From Osmia lignaria lignaria (taxonomy: Eukaryota; Arthropoda; Insecta; Hymenoptera; Megachilidae), in contig NW_027478168.1 in the NCBI RefSeq assembly GCF_051020975.1, positions 10,974,001 to 11,038,000 on the forward strand: a stretch of DNA of 64,000 bases. The letters are read 5' to 3'. Every line of letters begins with the position of its first letter. The stretch's first letter is position 1. The notes under the pieces were generated by a model. The model worked only from the letters and a program-made list of their open reading frames with translations. It was not told the DNA's origin and did not search any database. Shown one piece after another: positions 9,319-22,840 of this stretch. A program made the translations under genes and the position numbers.

Positions 9319-12300
9319 TTGCATATTTATCTCAAGGGAAGGGGCCTGACGGACATATTTCGAGATATTTCTTCTTCTTGTTGTTCTTCTTCTGCACAGC
9401 TAAGCTGGAAGTGGCATTTGCGTCTCGCACTAGTGCAGAGTTATCTCAAAGAAAGGGGCCACCGTGTTTCTGTATCTCTATTATGTTGGTGCGGCTTCGG
9501 AACTTTTAAATATCTCGATATATCTCGACAACTACGCTTCTGATCAAAAAATATCATAGAACATAAAAAGTAGGAAACTTAATTCTCTACAAAGAAGGTC
9601 TCTTAACATTTTGCCATAGCTCGCTTCGTTTCCGAGATATTTGCAGATTTATCTCAAGGGAAGGGGCCCAACGGACATATTTCGAGATATTTCTTCTTCT
9701 TGTTGTTCTTCTTCTGCGCAGCTAAGCTGGAAGTGGCATTTGCAGCTCGCAATAGTGCAGAGTTATCCCAAAGAAAGGGGCCACGGTGTTTCTGTATCTC
9801 TATTATGTTGGTGCGGCTTCGGAACTTTTAAATATCTTGATATATCTCGAGAACTACGCATCTGATCAAAAAATATCATACTACATAAAAAGTAGGAAAC
9901 TTAATTCTCTACAAGAAAGGTCTCTAAACATTTTGCCATAGCTCGCTTCGTTTCCGAGATATTTGCAGATTTATCTCAAGGGAAGGGGCCTGACGGACAT
10001 ATTTCGAGATATTTCTTCTTCTTGTTGTTCTTCTTCTGCACAGCTAAGCTGGAAGTGGCATTTGCGGCTCGCACTAGTGCAGAGTTATCTCAAAGAAAGG
10101 GGCCACGGTGTTTCTGTATCTCTATTATGTTGGTGCGGCTTCGGAACTTTTAAATATCTTGATATATCTCGAGAACTACGCATCTGATCAAAAAATATCA
10201 TAGAACATAAAAAGTAGGAAACTTAATTCTCTACAAGAAAGGTCTCTAAACATTTTGCCATAGCTCGCTTCGTTCCCGAGATATTTGCAGATTTATCTCA
10301 AGGGAAGGGGCCTGACGGACATATTTCGAGATATTTCTTCTTCTTGTTGTTCTTGTTCTGCACAGCTAAGCTCGAAGCGGCATTTGCAGCTCGCAATAGT
10401 GCAGAGTTATCTCAAAGAAAGGGGCCACGGTGTTTCTGTACCTCTATTATGTTGGTGTAGCTTCGGAACTTTTAAATATCTTGATATATCTCGAGAACTA
10501 CGCATCTGATCAAAAAATATCATCGAACATAAAAAGTAGGAAACTTAATTCTCTACAAAAAAGGTCTCTTAACATTTTGCCATAGCTCGCTTCGTTTCCG
10601 AGATATTTGCAGATTTATCTCAAGGGAAGTGGCCTGACGGACATATTTCGAGATATTTCTTCTTCTTGTTGTTCTTCTTCTGCACAGCTAAGCTGGAAGT
10701 GGCATTTGCGGCTCGCACTGTTGCAGAGTTGTCTCAAAGAAAGGGGCCACGGTGTTTCTGTATCTCTATTATGTTGGTGCGGCTTCGTAACTTTTAAATA
10801 TCTCGATATATCTCGAAAACTACGCTTCTGATCAAAAAATATCATAGAACATAAATTGTAGGAAACAAAGTTCTCTACAAAAAAGGTCTCTTAATATTTT
10901 GCCATAGCTCGCTTGGTTTCCGAGATATTAGCAGATATATCTCAAGGGCAGGGGCCTGACGGACATATTTCGAGATATTTCTTCTTCTTGTTGTTCTTCT
11001 TCTGCACAGCTAAGCTGGAAGTGGCATTTACAGCTCGCAATAGTGCAGAGTTATCTCAAAGAAAGGGGCCACGGCGTTTCTGTATCTCTATTATGTTGGT
11101 GCGGTTTCGGAACTTTTAAATATGTTGATATATCTCGAGAACTACGCATCTGATCAAAAAATATCATAGAACATAAAAAGTAGGAAGCTTAATTCTCTAC
11201 AAATAAGGTCTCTTAACATTTTGCCATAGCTCGCTTCGTTTCCGAGATATTTGCAGATTTATCTCAAGGGAAGGGGCCTCACGGACATATTTCGAGATAT
11301 TTCTTCTTCTTGTTGTTCTTCTTCTGCACAGCTAAGCTGGAAGTGGCATTTGCAGCTCGCAATAGTGCAGAAATATCTCAAAGAAAGGGGCCACGGTGTT
11401 TCTGTATCTCTATTATGTTGGTGCGGCTTCGGAACTTTTAAATATCTTGATGTATCTCGAGAACTACGCGTCTGTTCAAAAAATATCATAGAACATAAAA
11501 AGTAGGAAACATAATTCTCTACAAAAAAGGTCTCTTAACATTTTGCCATAGCTCGCTTCGTTTCCGAGATATTTGCAGATTTATCTCAAGGGAAGGGGCC
11601 TGACGGACATATTTCGAGAAGCTTCTTCTTCTTGTTGTTCTTCTTCTGCACAGCTAAGCTGGAAGTGGCATTTGCGGCTCGCACTAGTGCACAGTTATCT
11701 CAAAGAAAGGGGCCACGGTGTTTCTGTATCTCTAATATGTTGGTGCGGCTTCGGAACTTTTAAGTATCTCGATATATCTCGAAAACTACGCTTCTGATCA
11801 AAAAATATCATAGAACATAAATTGTAGGAAACATAATTCTCTACAAAAAACGTCTCTTAACATTTTGCCATAGCTCGCTTCGTTTCCGAGATATTTGCAG
11901 ATTCAGCTCAAAGGAACTGGCCTGACGGACATATTTCGAGATATTTCTTCTTCTTGTTGTTCTTCCTCTGCACAGCTAAGCTGGAAGTGGCATTTGCAGC
12001 TCGCAATAGTGCAGAGTTATCTCAAAGAAAGGGGCCACGGTGTTTCTGTACCTCTATTATGTTGGTGCAGCTTCGGAACTTTTAAATATCTTGATATATC
12101 TCGAGAACTACGCATCTGATCAAAAAATATCATCGAACATAAAAAGTAGGAAACTTAATTCTCTACAAAAAAGGTCTCTTAACATTTTGCCATAGCTCGC
12201 TTCGTTTCCGAGATATTTGCAGATTCAGCTCAAAGGAACTGGCCTGACGGACATATTTCGAGATATTTCTTCTTCTTGTTGTTCTTCCTCTGCACAGCTA

Positions 12301-12538
12301 AGCTGGAAGTGGCATTTGCAGCTCGCAATAGTGCAGAGTTATCTTAAAGAAAGGGGCCACGGTGTTTCTGTATCTCTATTATGTTGGTGCGGCTTCGGAA
12401 CTTTTAAATATCTTGATATATCTCGAGAACTACGCATCTGATCAAAAAATATCATAGAACATAAAAAGTAGGAAACTTAATTCTCTACAAAAAAGGTCTC
12501 TTAACATTTTGCCATAGCTCGCTTCGTTTCCGAGATAT
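9319..12538 (+). repeat. Ten-unit higher-order repeat, copy 1
   Basis: Ten monomers (3220 bp) with private markers in fixed order: GCATATTTATC with CACCGTG and CGACAACTACG; GGCCCAACGG with TGCGCAGC and CATACTACAT; a plain unit ending AAGAAAGGTCTCTAAAC; AAGCTCGAAGCGG with GTGTAGCTTC; GCACTGTTGC with CTTCGTAAC; ATTAGCAGATATATC; GCCTCACGG with GTCTGTTC; GAGAAGCTTC; CTGTACCTC; ATCTTAAAG. By eye it differs from copy 2 at about three sites: TATGTTGAT in the 10929 unit, CATCGAAC in the 11895 unit and AAAATATC in the 12217 unit. Confidence 0.92.
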
Positions 12539-15114
12539 TTGCAGATGTATCTCATGGGAAGGGGCCTGACGGACATATTTCGAGATATTTCTTCTTCTTG
12601 TTGTTCTTCTTCTGCACAGCTAAGCTGGAAGTGGCATTTGCGGCTCGCACTAGTGCAGAGTTATCTCAAAGAAAGGGGCCACGGTGTTTCTGTATCTCTA
12701 TTATGTTGGTGGGGCTTCGGAACTTTTAAATATCTCGATATATCTCGAAAACTACGCTTCTGATCAAAAAATATCATAGAACATAAATTGTAGGAAACAT
12801 AATTCTCTACAAAAAACGTCTCTTAACATTTTGCCATAGCTCGCTTCGTTTCCGAGATATTTGCACATTCAGCTCAAAGGAACTGGCCTGACGGACATAT
12901 TTCGAGATATTTCTTCTTCTTGTTGTTCTTCCTCTGCACAGCTAAGCTGGAAGTGGCATTTGCAGCTCGCAATAGTGCAGAGTTATCTCAAAGAAAGGGG
13001 CCACGGTGTTTCTGTATCTCTATTATGTTGGTGCGGCTTCGGAACTTTTAAATATCTCGATATATCTCGAAAACTACGCTTCTGATCAAAAAATATCATA
13101 GAGCGTAAATTGTAGGAAACATTATTCTCTACAAAAAAGGTCTCTTAACATTTTGCCATAGCTCGCTTCGTTTCCGAGATATTTGCAGATTCATCTCAAG
13201 GGAAGTGGCCTGACGGACATATTTCGAGATATTTCTTCTTCTTGTTGTTCTTCTTCTGCACAGCTAAGCTGGAAGTGGCATTTGCAGCTCGCAATAGTGC
13301 AGAGTTATCCCAAAGAAAGGGGCCACGGTGTTTCTGTATCTCTATTATGTTGGTGCGGCTTCGGAACTTTTAAATATCTTGATATATCTCGAGAACTACG
13401 CATCTGATCAAAAAATATCACACTACATAAAAAGTAGGAAACTTAATTCTCTACAAGAAAGGTCTCTAAACATTTTGCCATAGCTCGCTTCGTTTCCGAG
13501 ATATTTGCAGATTTATCTCAAGGGAAGGGGCCTGACGGACATATTTCGAGAAGTTTCTTCTTCTTGTTGTTCTTCTTCTGCACAGGTAAGCTGGAAGTGG
13601 CATTTGCGGCTCGCACTAGTGCACAGTTATCTCAAAGAAAGGGGCCACGGTGTTTCTGTATCTCTAATATGTTGGTGCGGCTTCGGAACTTTTAAGTATC
13701 TCGATATATCTCGAAAACTACGCTTCTGATCAAAAAATATCATAGAACATAAATTGTAGGAAACATAATTCTCTACAAAAAACGTCTCTTAACATTTTGC
13801 CATAGCTCGCTTTGTTTCCGAGATATTTGCAGATTCAGCTCAAAGGAACTGGCCTGACGGACATATTTCGAGATATTTCTTCTTCTTGTTGTTCTTCCTC
13901 TGCACAGCTAAGCTGGAAGTGGCATTTGCGGCTCGCACTAGTGCAGAGTTATCTCAAAGAAAGGGGCCACGGTGTTTCTGTATCTCTATTATGTTGGTGC
14001 GGCTTCGGAACTTTTAAATATCTCGATATATCTCGAAAACTACGCTTCTGATCAAAAAATATCATAGAACATAAATTGTAGGAAACATAATTCTCTACAA
14101 AAAACGTCTCTTAACATTTTGCCATAGCTCGCTTCGTTTCCGAGATATTTGCAGATCCAGCTCAAAGGAACTGGCCTGACGGACATATTTCGAGATATTT
14201 CTTCTTCTTGTTGTTCTTCCTCTGCACAGCTAAGCTGGAAGTGGCATTTGCAGCTCGCAATAGTGCAGAGTTATCTCAAAGAAAGGGGCCACGGTGTTTC
14301 TGTATCTCTATTATGTTGGTGCGGCTTCGGAATTTTTAAATATCTTGATATATCTCGAGAACTACGCATCTGATCAAAAAATATCATAGAACATAAAAAG
14401 TAGGAAACTTAATTCTCTACAAAAAAGGTCTCTTAACATTTTGCCATAGCTCGCTTCGTTTCCGAGATATTTGCAGATGTATCTCAAGGGAAGGGGCCTG
14501 ACGGACATATTTCGAGATATTTCTTCTTCTTGTTGTTCTTCTTCTGCACAGCTAAGCTGGAAGTGGCATTTGCGGCTCGCACTAGTGCAGAGTTATCTCA
14601 AAGAAAGGGGCCACGGTGTTTCTGTATCTCTATTATGTTGGTGGGGCTTCGGAACTTTTAAATATCTCGATATATCTCGAAAACTACGCTTCTGATCAAA
14701 AAATATCATAGAACATAAATTGTAGGAAACATAATTCTCTACAAAAAAGGTCTCTCAACATTTTGCCATAGCTCGCTTCGTTTCCGAGATATTTGCAGAT
14801 TCAGCTCAAAGGAACTGGCCTGACGGACATATTTCGAGATATTTCTTCTTCTTGTTGTTCTTCCTCTGCACAGCTAAGCTGGAAGTGGCATTTGCAGCTC
14901 GCAATAGTGCAGAGTTATCTTAAAGAAAGGGGCCACGGTGTTTCTGTATCTCTATTATGTTGGTGCGGCTTCGGAACTTTTAAATATCTTGATATATCTC
15001 GAGAACTACGCATCTGATCAAAAAATGTCATAGAACATAAAAAGTAGGAAACTTAATTCTCTACAAAAAAGGTCTCTTAACATTTTGCCATAGCCCGCTT
15101 CGTTTCCGAGATAT
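12539..15114 (+). repeat. Eight-unit interval between HOR copies 1 and 2
   Basis: These eight units separate the first ten-unit repeat from the tandem pair. They do not follow its order. They start with a GGTGGGGCTTC unit that has a private CTCATGGG, then GCACATTCAGC, then a CATCACACTAC unit. The units at 13505-14470 repeat the 3845-4810 trimer, followed by a GGTGGGGCTTC unit and an ATCTTAAAG unit. The block therefore looks like a piece of the leftmost zone moved between HOR copies. Confidence 0.75.
13505..14470 (+). repeat. 966-bp trimer, displaced third copy
   Basis: Same three-unit order as 3845-4810 and 4811-5776 (GAGAAGTTTC with GTGCACAG, CGCTTTGTTTCC, GGAATTTTTAAATATC), about 8.7-9.7 kb to the right. 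A private change, CACAGGTAAGC, marks its first unit. The next unit (14471) is the GGTGGGGCTTC type, as it is after 5776, so homology continues past the trimer. Confidence 0.8.
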
Positions 15115-18100
15115 TTGCATATTTATCTCAAGGGAAGGGGCCTGACGGACATATTTCGAGATATTTCTTCTTCTTGTTGTTCTTCTTCTGCACAGCTAAG
15201 CTGGAAGTGGCATTTGCGTCTCGCACTAGTGCAGAGTTATCTCAAAGAAAGGGGCCACCGTGTTTCTGTATCTCTATTATGTTGGTGCGGCTTCGGAACT
15301 TTTAAATATCTCGATATATCTCGACAACTACGCTTCTGATCAAAAAATATCATAGAACATAAAAAGTAGGAAACTTAATTCTCTACAAAGAAGGTCTCTT
15401 AACATTTTGCCATAGCTCGCTTCGTTTCCGAGATATTTGCAGATTTATCTCAAGGGAAGGGGCCCAACGGACATATTTCGAGATATTTCTTCTTCTTGTT
15501 GTTCTTCTTCTGCGCAGCTAAGCTGGAAGTGGCATTTGCAGCTCGCAATAGTGCAGAGTTATCCCAAAGAAAGGGGCCACGGTGTTTCTGTATCTCTATT
15601 ATGTTGGTGCGGCTTCGGAACTTTTAAATATCTTGATATATCTCGAGAACTACGCATCTGATCAAAAAATATCATACTACATAAAAAGTAGGAAACTTAA
15701 TTCTCTACAAGAAAGGTCTCTAAACATTTTGCCATAGCTCGCTTCGTTTCCGAGATATTTGCAGATTTATCTCAAGGGAAGGGGCCTGACGGACATATTT
15801 CGAGATATTTCTTCTTCTTGTTGTTCTTCTTCTGCACAGCTAAGCTGGAAGTGGCATTTGCGGCTCGCACTAGTGCAGAGTTATCTCAAAGAAAGGGGCC
15901 ACGGTGTTTCTGTATCTCTATTATGTTGGTGCGGCTTCGGAACTTTTAAATATCTTGATATATCTCGAGAACTACGCATCTGATCAAAAAATATCATAGA
16001 ACATAAAAAGTAGGAAACTTAATTCTCTACAAGAAAGGTCTCTAAACATTTTGCCATAGCTCGCTTCGTTCCCGAGATATTTGCAGATTTATCTCAAGGG
16101 AAGGGGCCTGACGGACATATTTCGAGATATTTCTTCTTCTTGTTGTTCTTGTTCTGCACAGCTAAGCTCGAAGCGGCATTTGCAGCTCGCAATAGTGCAG
16201 AGTTATCTCAAAGAAAGGGGCCACGGTGTTTCTGTACCTCTATTATGTTGGTGTAGCTTCGGAACTTTTAAATATCTTGATATATCTCGAGAACTACGCA
16301 TCTGATCAAAAAATATCATCGAACATAAAAAGTAGGAAACTTAATTCTCTACAAAAAAGGTCTCTTAACATTTTGCCATAGCTCGCTTCGTTTCCGAGAT
16401 ATTTGCAGATTTATCTCAAGGGAAGTGGCCTGACGGACATATTTCGAGATATTTCTTCTTCTTGTTGTTCTTCTTCTGCACAGCTAAGCTGGAAGTGGCA
16501 TTTGCGGCTCGCACTGTTGCAGAGTTGTCTCAAAGAAAGGGGCCACGGTGTTTCTGTATCTCTATTATGTTGGTGCGGCTTCGTAACTTTTAAATATCTC
16601 GATATATCTCGAAAACTACGCTTCTGATCAAAAAATATCATAGAACATAAATTGTAGGAAACAAAGTTCTCTACAAAAAAGGTCTCTTAATATTTTGCCA
16701 TAGCTCGCTTGGTTTCCGAGATATTAGCAGATATATCTCAAGGGCAGGGGCCTGACGGACATATTTCGAGATATTTCTTCTTCTTGTTGTTCTTCTTCTG
16801 CACAGCTAAGCTGGAAGTGGCATTTACAGCTCGCAATAGTGCAGAGTTATCTCAAAGAAAGGGGCCACGGCGTTTCTGTATCTCTATTATGTTGGTGCGG
16901 TTTCGGAACTTTTAAATATCTTGATATATCTCGAGAACTACGCATCTGATCAAAAAATATCATAGAACATAAAAAGTAGGAAGCTTAATTCTCTACAAAT
17001 AAGGTCTCTTAACATTTTGCCATAGCTCGCTTCGTTTCCGAGATATTTGCAGATTTATCTCAAGGGAAGGGGCCTCACGGACATATTTCGAGATATTTCT
17101 TCTTCTTGTTGTTCTTCTTCTGCACAGCTAAGCTGGAAGTGGCATTTGCAGCTCGCAATAGTGCAGAAATATCTCAAAGAAAGGGGCCACGGTGTTTCTG
17201 TATCTCTATTATGTTGGTGCGGCTTCGGAACTTTTAAATATCTTGATGTATCTCGAGAACTACGCGTCTGTTCAAAAAATATCATAGAACATAAAAAGTA
17301 GGAAACATAATTCTCTACAAAAAAGGTCTCTTAACATTTTGCCATAGCTCGCTTCGTTTCCGAGATATTTGCAGATTTATCTCAAGGGAAGGGGCCTGAC
17401 GGACATATTTCGAGAAGCTTCTTCTTCTTGTTGTTCTTCTTCTGCACAGCTAAGCTGGAAGTGGCATTTGCGGCTCGCACTAGTGCACAGTTATCTCAAA
17501 GAAAGGGGCCACGGTGTTTCTGTATCTCTAATATGTTGGTGCGGCTTCGGAACTTTTAAGTATCTCGATATATCTCGAAAACTACGCTTCTGATCAAAAA
17601 ATATCATAGAACATAAATTGTAGGAAACATAATTCTCTACAAAAAACGTCTCTTAACATTTTGCCATAGCTCGCTTCGTTTCCGAGATATTTGCAGATTC
17701 AGCTCAAAGGAACTGGCCTGACGGACATATTTCGAGATATTTCTTCTTCTTGTTGTTCTTCCTCTGCACAGCTAAGCTGGAAGTGGCATTTGCAGCTCGC
17801 AATAGTGCAGAGTTATCTCAAAGAAAGGGGCCACGGTGTTTCTGTACCTCTATTATGTTGGTGCAGCTTCGGAACTTTTAAATATCTTGATATATCTCGA
17901 GAACTACGCATCTGATCAAAAAATATCATCCAACATAAAAAGTAGGAAACTTAATTCTCTACAAAAAAGGTCTCTTAACATTTTGCCATAGCTCGCTTCG
18001 TTTCCGAGATATTTGCAGATTCAGCTCAAAGGAACTGGCCTGACGGACATATTTCGAGATATTTCTTCTTCTTGTTGTTCTTCCTCTGCACAGCTAAGCT

Positions 18101-18334
18101 GGAAGTGGCATTTGCAGCTCGCAATAGTGCAGAGTTATCTTAAAGAAAGGGGCCACGGTGTTTCTGTATCTCTATTATGTTGGTGCGGCTTCGGAACTTT
18201 TAAATATCTTGATATATCTCGAGAACTACGCATCTGATCAAAAAATGTCATAGAACATAAAAAGTAGGAAACTTAATTCTCTACAAAAAAGGTCTCTTAA
18301 CATTTTGCCATAGCTCGCTTCGTTTCCGAGATAT
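15115..18334 (+). repeat. Ten-unit higher-order repeat, copy 2
   Basis: Same ten marked units in the same order as 9319-12538, displaced by exactly 18 monomers (5796 bp). About three differences were seen by eye in 3220 bp. One is CATCCAACAT near 17931, private to this copy. The unit just before it (14793) also matches the unit before copy 1 (8997), so the shared segment extends left by about one monomer. A private TAGCCCGC lies at the left border. Confidence 0.92.
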
Positions 18335-21300
18335 TTGCATATTTATCTCAAGGGAAGGGGCCTGACGGACATATTTCGAGATATTTCTTCTTCTTGTTGT
18401 TCTTCTTCTGCACAGCTAAGCTGGAAGTGGCATTTGCGTCTCGCACTAGTGCAGAGTTATCTCAAAGAAAGGGGCCACCGTGTTTCTGTATCTCTATTAT
18501 GTTGGTGCGGCTTCGGAACTTTTAAATATCTCGATATATCTCGACAACTACGCTTCTGATCAAAAAATATCATAGAACATAAAAAGTAGGAAACTTAATT
18601 CTCTACAAAGAAGGTCTCTTAACATTTTGCCATAGCTCGCTTCGTTTCCGAGATATTTGCAGATTTATCTCAAGGGAAGGGGCCCAACGGACATATTTCG
18701 AGATATTTCTTCTTCTTGTTGTTCTTCTTCTGCGCAGCTAAGCTGGAAGTGGCATTTGCAGCTCGCAATAGTGCAGAGTTATGCCAAAGAAAGGGGCCAC
18801 GGTGTTTCTGTATCTCTATTATGTTGGTGCGGCTTCGGAACTTTTAAATATCTTGATATATCTCGAGAACTACGCATCTGATCAAAAAATATCATACTAC
18901 ATAAAAAGTAGGAAACTTAATTCTCTACAAGAAAGGTCTCTAAACATTTTGCCATAGCTCGCTTCGTTTCCGAGATATTTGCAGATTTATCTCAAGGGAA
19001 GGGGCCTGACGGACATATTTCGAGATATTTCTTCTTCTTGTTGTTCTTCTTCTGCACAGCTAAGCTGGAAGTGGCATTTGCGGCTCGCACTAGTGCAGAG
19101 TTATCTCAAAGAAAGGGGCCACGGTGTTTCTGTATCTCTATTATGTTGGTGCGGCTTCGGAACTTTTAAATATCTTGATATATCTCGAGAACTACGCATC
19201 TGATCAAAAAATATCATAGAACATAAAAAGTAGGAAACTTAATTCTCTACAAGAAAGGTCTCTAAACATTTTGCCATAGCTCGCTTCGTTCCCGAGATAT
19301 TTGCAGATTTATCTCAAGGGAAGGGGCCTGACGGACATATTTCGAGATATTTCTTCTTCTTGTTGTTCTTGTTCTGCACAGCTAAGCTCGAAGCGGCATT
19401 TGCAGCTCGCAATAGTGCAGAGTTATCTCAAAGAAAGGGGCCACGGTGTTTCTGTACCTCTATTATGTTGGTGTAGCTTCGGAACTTTTAAATATCTTGA
19501 TATATCTCGAGAACTACGCATCTGATCAAAAAATATCATCGAACATAAAAAGTAGGAAACTTAATTCTCTACAAAAAAGGTCTCTTAACATTTTGCCATA
19601 GCTCGCTTCGTTTCCGAGATATTTGCAGATTTATCTCAAGGGAAGTGGCCTGACGGACATATTTCGAGATATTTCTTCTTCTTGTTGTTCTTCTTCTGCA
19701 CAGCTAAGCTGGAAGTGGCATTTGCGGCTCGCACTGTTGCAGAGTTGTCTCAAAGAAAGGGGCCACGGTGTTTCTGTATCTCTATTATGTTGGTGCGGCT
19801 TCGTAACTTTTAAATATCTCGATATATCTCGAAAACTACGCTTCTGATCAAAAAATATCATAGAACATAAATTGTAGGAAACAAAGTTCTCTACAAAAAA
19901 GGTCTCTTAATATTTTGCCATAGCTCGCTTGGTTTCCGAGATATTAGCAGATATATCTCAAGGGCAGGGGCCTGACGGACATATTTCGAGATATTTCTTC
20001 TTCTTGTTGTTCTTCTTCTGCACAGCTAAGCTGGAAGTGGCATTTACAGCTCGCAATAGTGCAGAGTTATCTCAAAGAAAGGGGCCACGGCGTTTCTGTA
20101 TCTCTATTATGTTGGTGCGGTTTCGGAACTTTTAAATATCTTGATATATCTCGAGAACTACGCATCTGATCAAAAAATATCATAGAACATAAAAAGTAGG
20201 AAGCTTAATTCTCTACAAATAAGGTCTCTTAACATTTTGCCATAGCTCGCTTCGTTTCCGAGATATTTGCAGATTTATCTCAAGGGAAGGGGCCTCACGG
20301 ACATATTTCGAGATATTTCTTCTTCTTGTTGTTCTTCTTCTGCACAGCTAAGCTGGAAGTGGCATTTGCAGCTCGCAATAGTGCAGAAATATCTCAAAGA
20401 AAGGGGCCACGGTGTTTCTGTATCTCTATTATGTTGGTGCGGCTTCGGAACTTTTAAATATCTTGATGTATCTCGAGAACTACGCGTCTGTTCAAAAAAT
20501 ATCATAGAACATAAAAAGTAGGAAACATAATTCTCTACAAAAAAGGTCTCTTAACATTTTGCCATAGCTCGCTTCGTTTCCGAGATATTTGCAGATTTAT
20601 CTCAAGGGAAGGGGCCTGACGGACATATTTCGAGAAGCTTCTTCTTCTTGTTGTTCTTCTTCTGCGCAGCTAAGCTGGAAGTGGCATTTGCGGCTCGCAC
20701 TAGTGCACAGTTATCTCAAAGAAAGGGGCCACGGTGTTTCTGTATCTCTAATATGTTGGTGCGGCTTCGGAACTTTTAAGTATCTCGATATATCTCGAAA
20801 ACTACGCTTCTGATCAAAAAATATCATAGAACATAAATTGTAGGAAACATAATTCTCTACAAAAAACGTCTCTTAACATTTTGCCATAGCTCGCTTCGTT
20901 TCCGAGATATTTGCAGATTCAGCTCAAAGGAACTGGCCTGACGGACACATTTCGAGATATTTCTTCTTCTTGTTGTTCTTCCTCTGCACAGCTAAGCTGG
21001 AAGTGGCATTTGCAGCTCGCAATAGTGCAGAGTTATCTCAAAGAAAGGGGCCACGGTGTTTCTGTATCTATTATGTTGGTGCAGCTTCGGGACTTTTAAA
21101 TATCTTGATATATCTCGAGAACTACGCATCTGATCAAAAAATATCATCGAACATAAAAAGTAGGAAACTTAATTCTCTACAAAAAAGGTCTCTTAACATT
21201 TTGCCATAGCTCTCTTCGTTTCCGAGATATTTGCAGATTCATCTCAAAAGAACTGGCCTGACGGACATATTTCGAGATATTTCTTCTTCTTGTTGTTCTT

Positions 21301-21552
21301 CCTCTGCACAGCTAAGCTGGAAGTGGCATTTGCAGCTCGCAATAGTGCAGAGTTATCTTAAAGAAAGGGGCCACGGTGTTTCTGTATCTCTATTATGTTG
21401 GTGCGGCTTCGGAACTTTTAAATATCTTGATATATCTCGAGAACTACGCATCTGATCAAAAAATGTCATAGAACATAAAAAGTAGGAAACTTAATTCTCT
21501 ACAAAAAAGGTCTCTTAACATTTTGCCATAGCTCGCTTCGTTTCCGAGATAT
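18335..21552 (+). repeat. Ten-unit higher-order repeat, copy 3
   Basis: Directly follows copy 2 and repeats its order. The first eight units differ from copy 2 at only two sites I noticed: ATGCCAAAG (18781) and TGCGCAGC in the 20589 unit. The ninth unit (20911) is more diverged, with GGACACATTT, a 2-bp deletion near 21066 and GGGACTTTT. The tenth (21231) has TCATCTCAAAAGAACTGG. Divergence concentrated at the right end suggests the edge of the homogenised tract. Confidence 0.9.
21066..21067 (+). other. 2-bp deletion in a monomer
   Basis: The unit at 20911 reads TGTATCTATTATG where the matching unit of the previous HOR copy (17691) has TGTACCTCTATTATG. Loss of CC from that parent explains it in one step. 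The next unit starts at 21231, two bases early, and the recurrent open frame is shifted and ends after 62 codons. Confidence 0.88.
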
Positions 21553-22840
21553 TTGCATATTTATCTCAAGGGAAGGGGCCTGACGGACATATTTCGAGAT
21601 ATTTCTTCTTCTTCTTGTTCTTCTTCTGCACAGCTAAGCTGGAAGCGGCATTTGCGGCTCGCACTAGTGCAGAGTTATCTCAAAGAAAGGGGCCACGGTG
21701 TTTCTGTATCTGTATTATGTTGGTGCGGCTTCGGAACTTTTAAATATCTTGATATATCTCGAGAACTACGCATCTGATCAAAAAATATCATCGAACATAA
21801 AAAGTAGGAAACTTAATTCTCTACAAAAAAGGTCTCTTAACATTTTGCCATAGCTCTCTTCGTTTCCGAGATATTTGCAGATTCAGCTCAAAAGAACTGG
21901 CCTGACGGACATATTTCGAGATATTTCTTCTTCTTGTTGTTCTTCCTCTGCACAGCTAAGCTGGAAGTGGCATTTGCAGCTCGCAATAGTGCAGAGTTAT
22001 CTCAAAGAAAGGGGCCACGGTGTTTCTGTATCTCTATTATGTTGGTGCGGCTTCGGAACTTTTAAATATCTCGATATATCTCGAAAACTACGCTTCTGAT
22101 CAAAAAATATCATAGAACGTAAATTGTAGGAAACATTATTCTCTACAAAAAAGGTCTCTTAACATTTTGCCATAGCTCGCTTCGTTTCCGAGATATTTGC
22201 AGATTCATCTCAAGGGAAGGGGTCTGACGGACATATTTCGAGATATTTCTTCTTCTTCTTGTTCTTCTTCTGCACAGCTAAGCTGGAAGTGGCATTTGCA
22301 GCTCGCAATAGTGCAGAGTTATCTCAAAGAGAGGGGCCACGGTGTTTCTGTATCTCTATTATGTTGGTGCGGCTTCGGAACTTTTAAATATCTTGATATA
22401 TCTCGAGAACTACGCATCTGATCAAAAAATATCATAGAAGATAAAAAGTAGGAAACTTAATTCTCTACAAAAAAGGTCTCTTAACATTTTGCCATAGCTC
22501 GCTTCGTTTCCGAGATATTTGCATATTTATCTCAAGGGAAGGGGCCTGACGGACATATTTCGAGATATTTCTTCTTCTTGTTGTTCTTCTTCTGCACAGC
22601 TAAGCTGGAAGTGGCATTTGCGGCTCGCACTAGTGCAGAGTTATCTCAAAGAAAGGGGCCACGGTGTTTCTGTATCTCTATTATGTTGGTGCGGCTTCGG
22701 AACTTTTAAATATCTTGATATATCTCGAGAACTACGCATCTGATCAAAAAATATCATAGAACATGAAAAGTAGGAAACTTAATTCTCTACAAAAAAGGTC
22801 TCTTAACATTTTGCCATAGCTCGCTGCGTTTCCGAGATAT

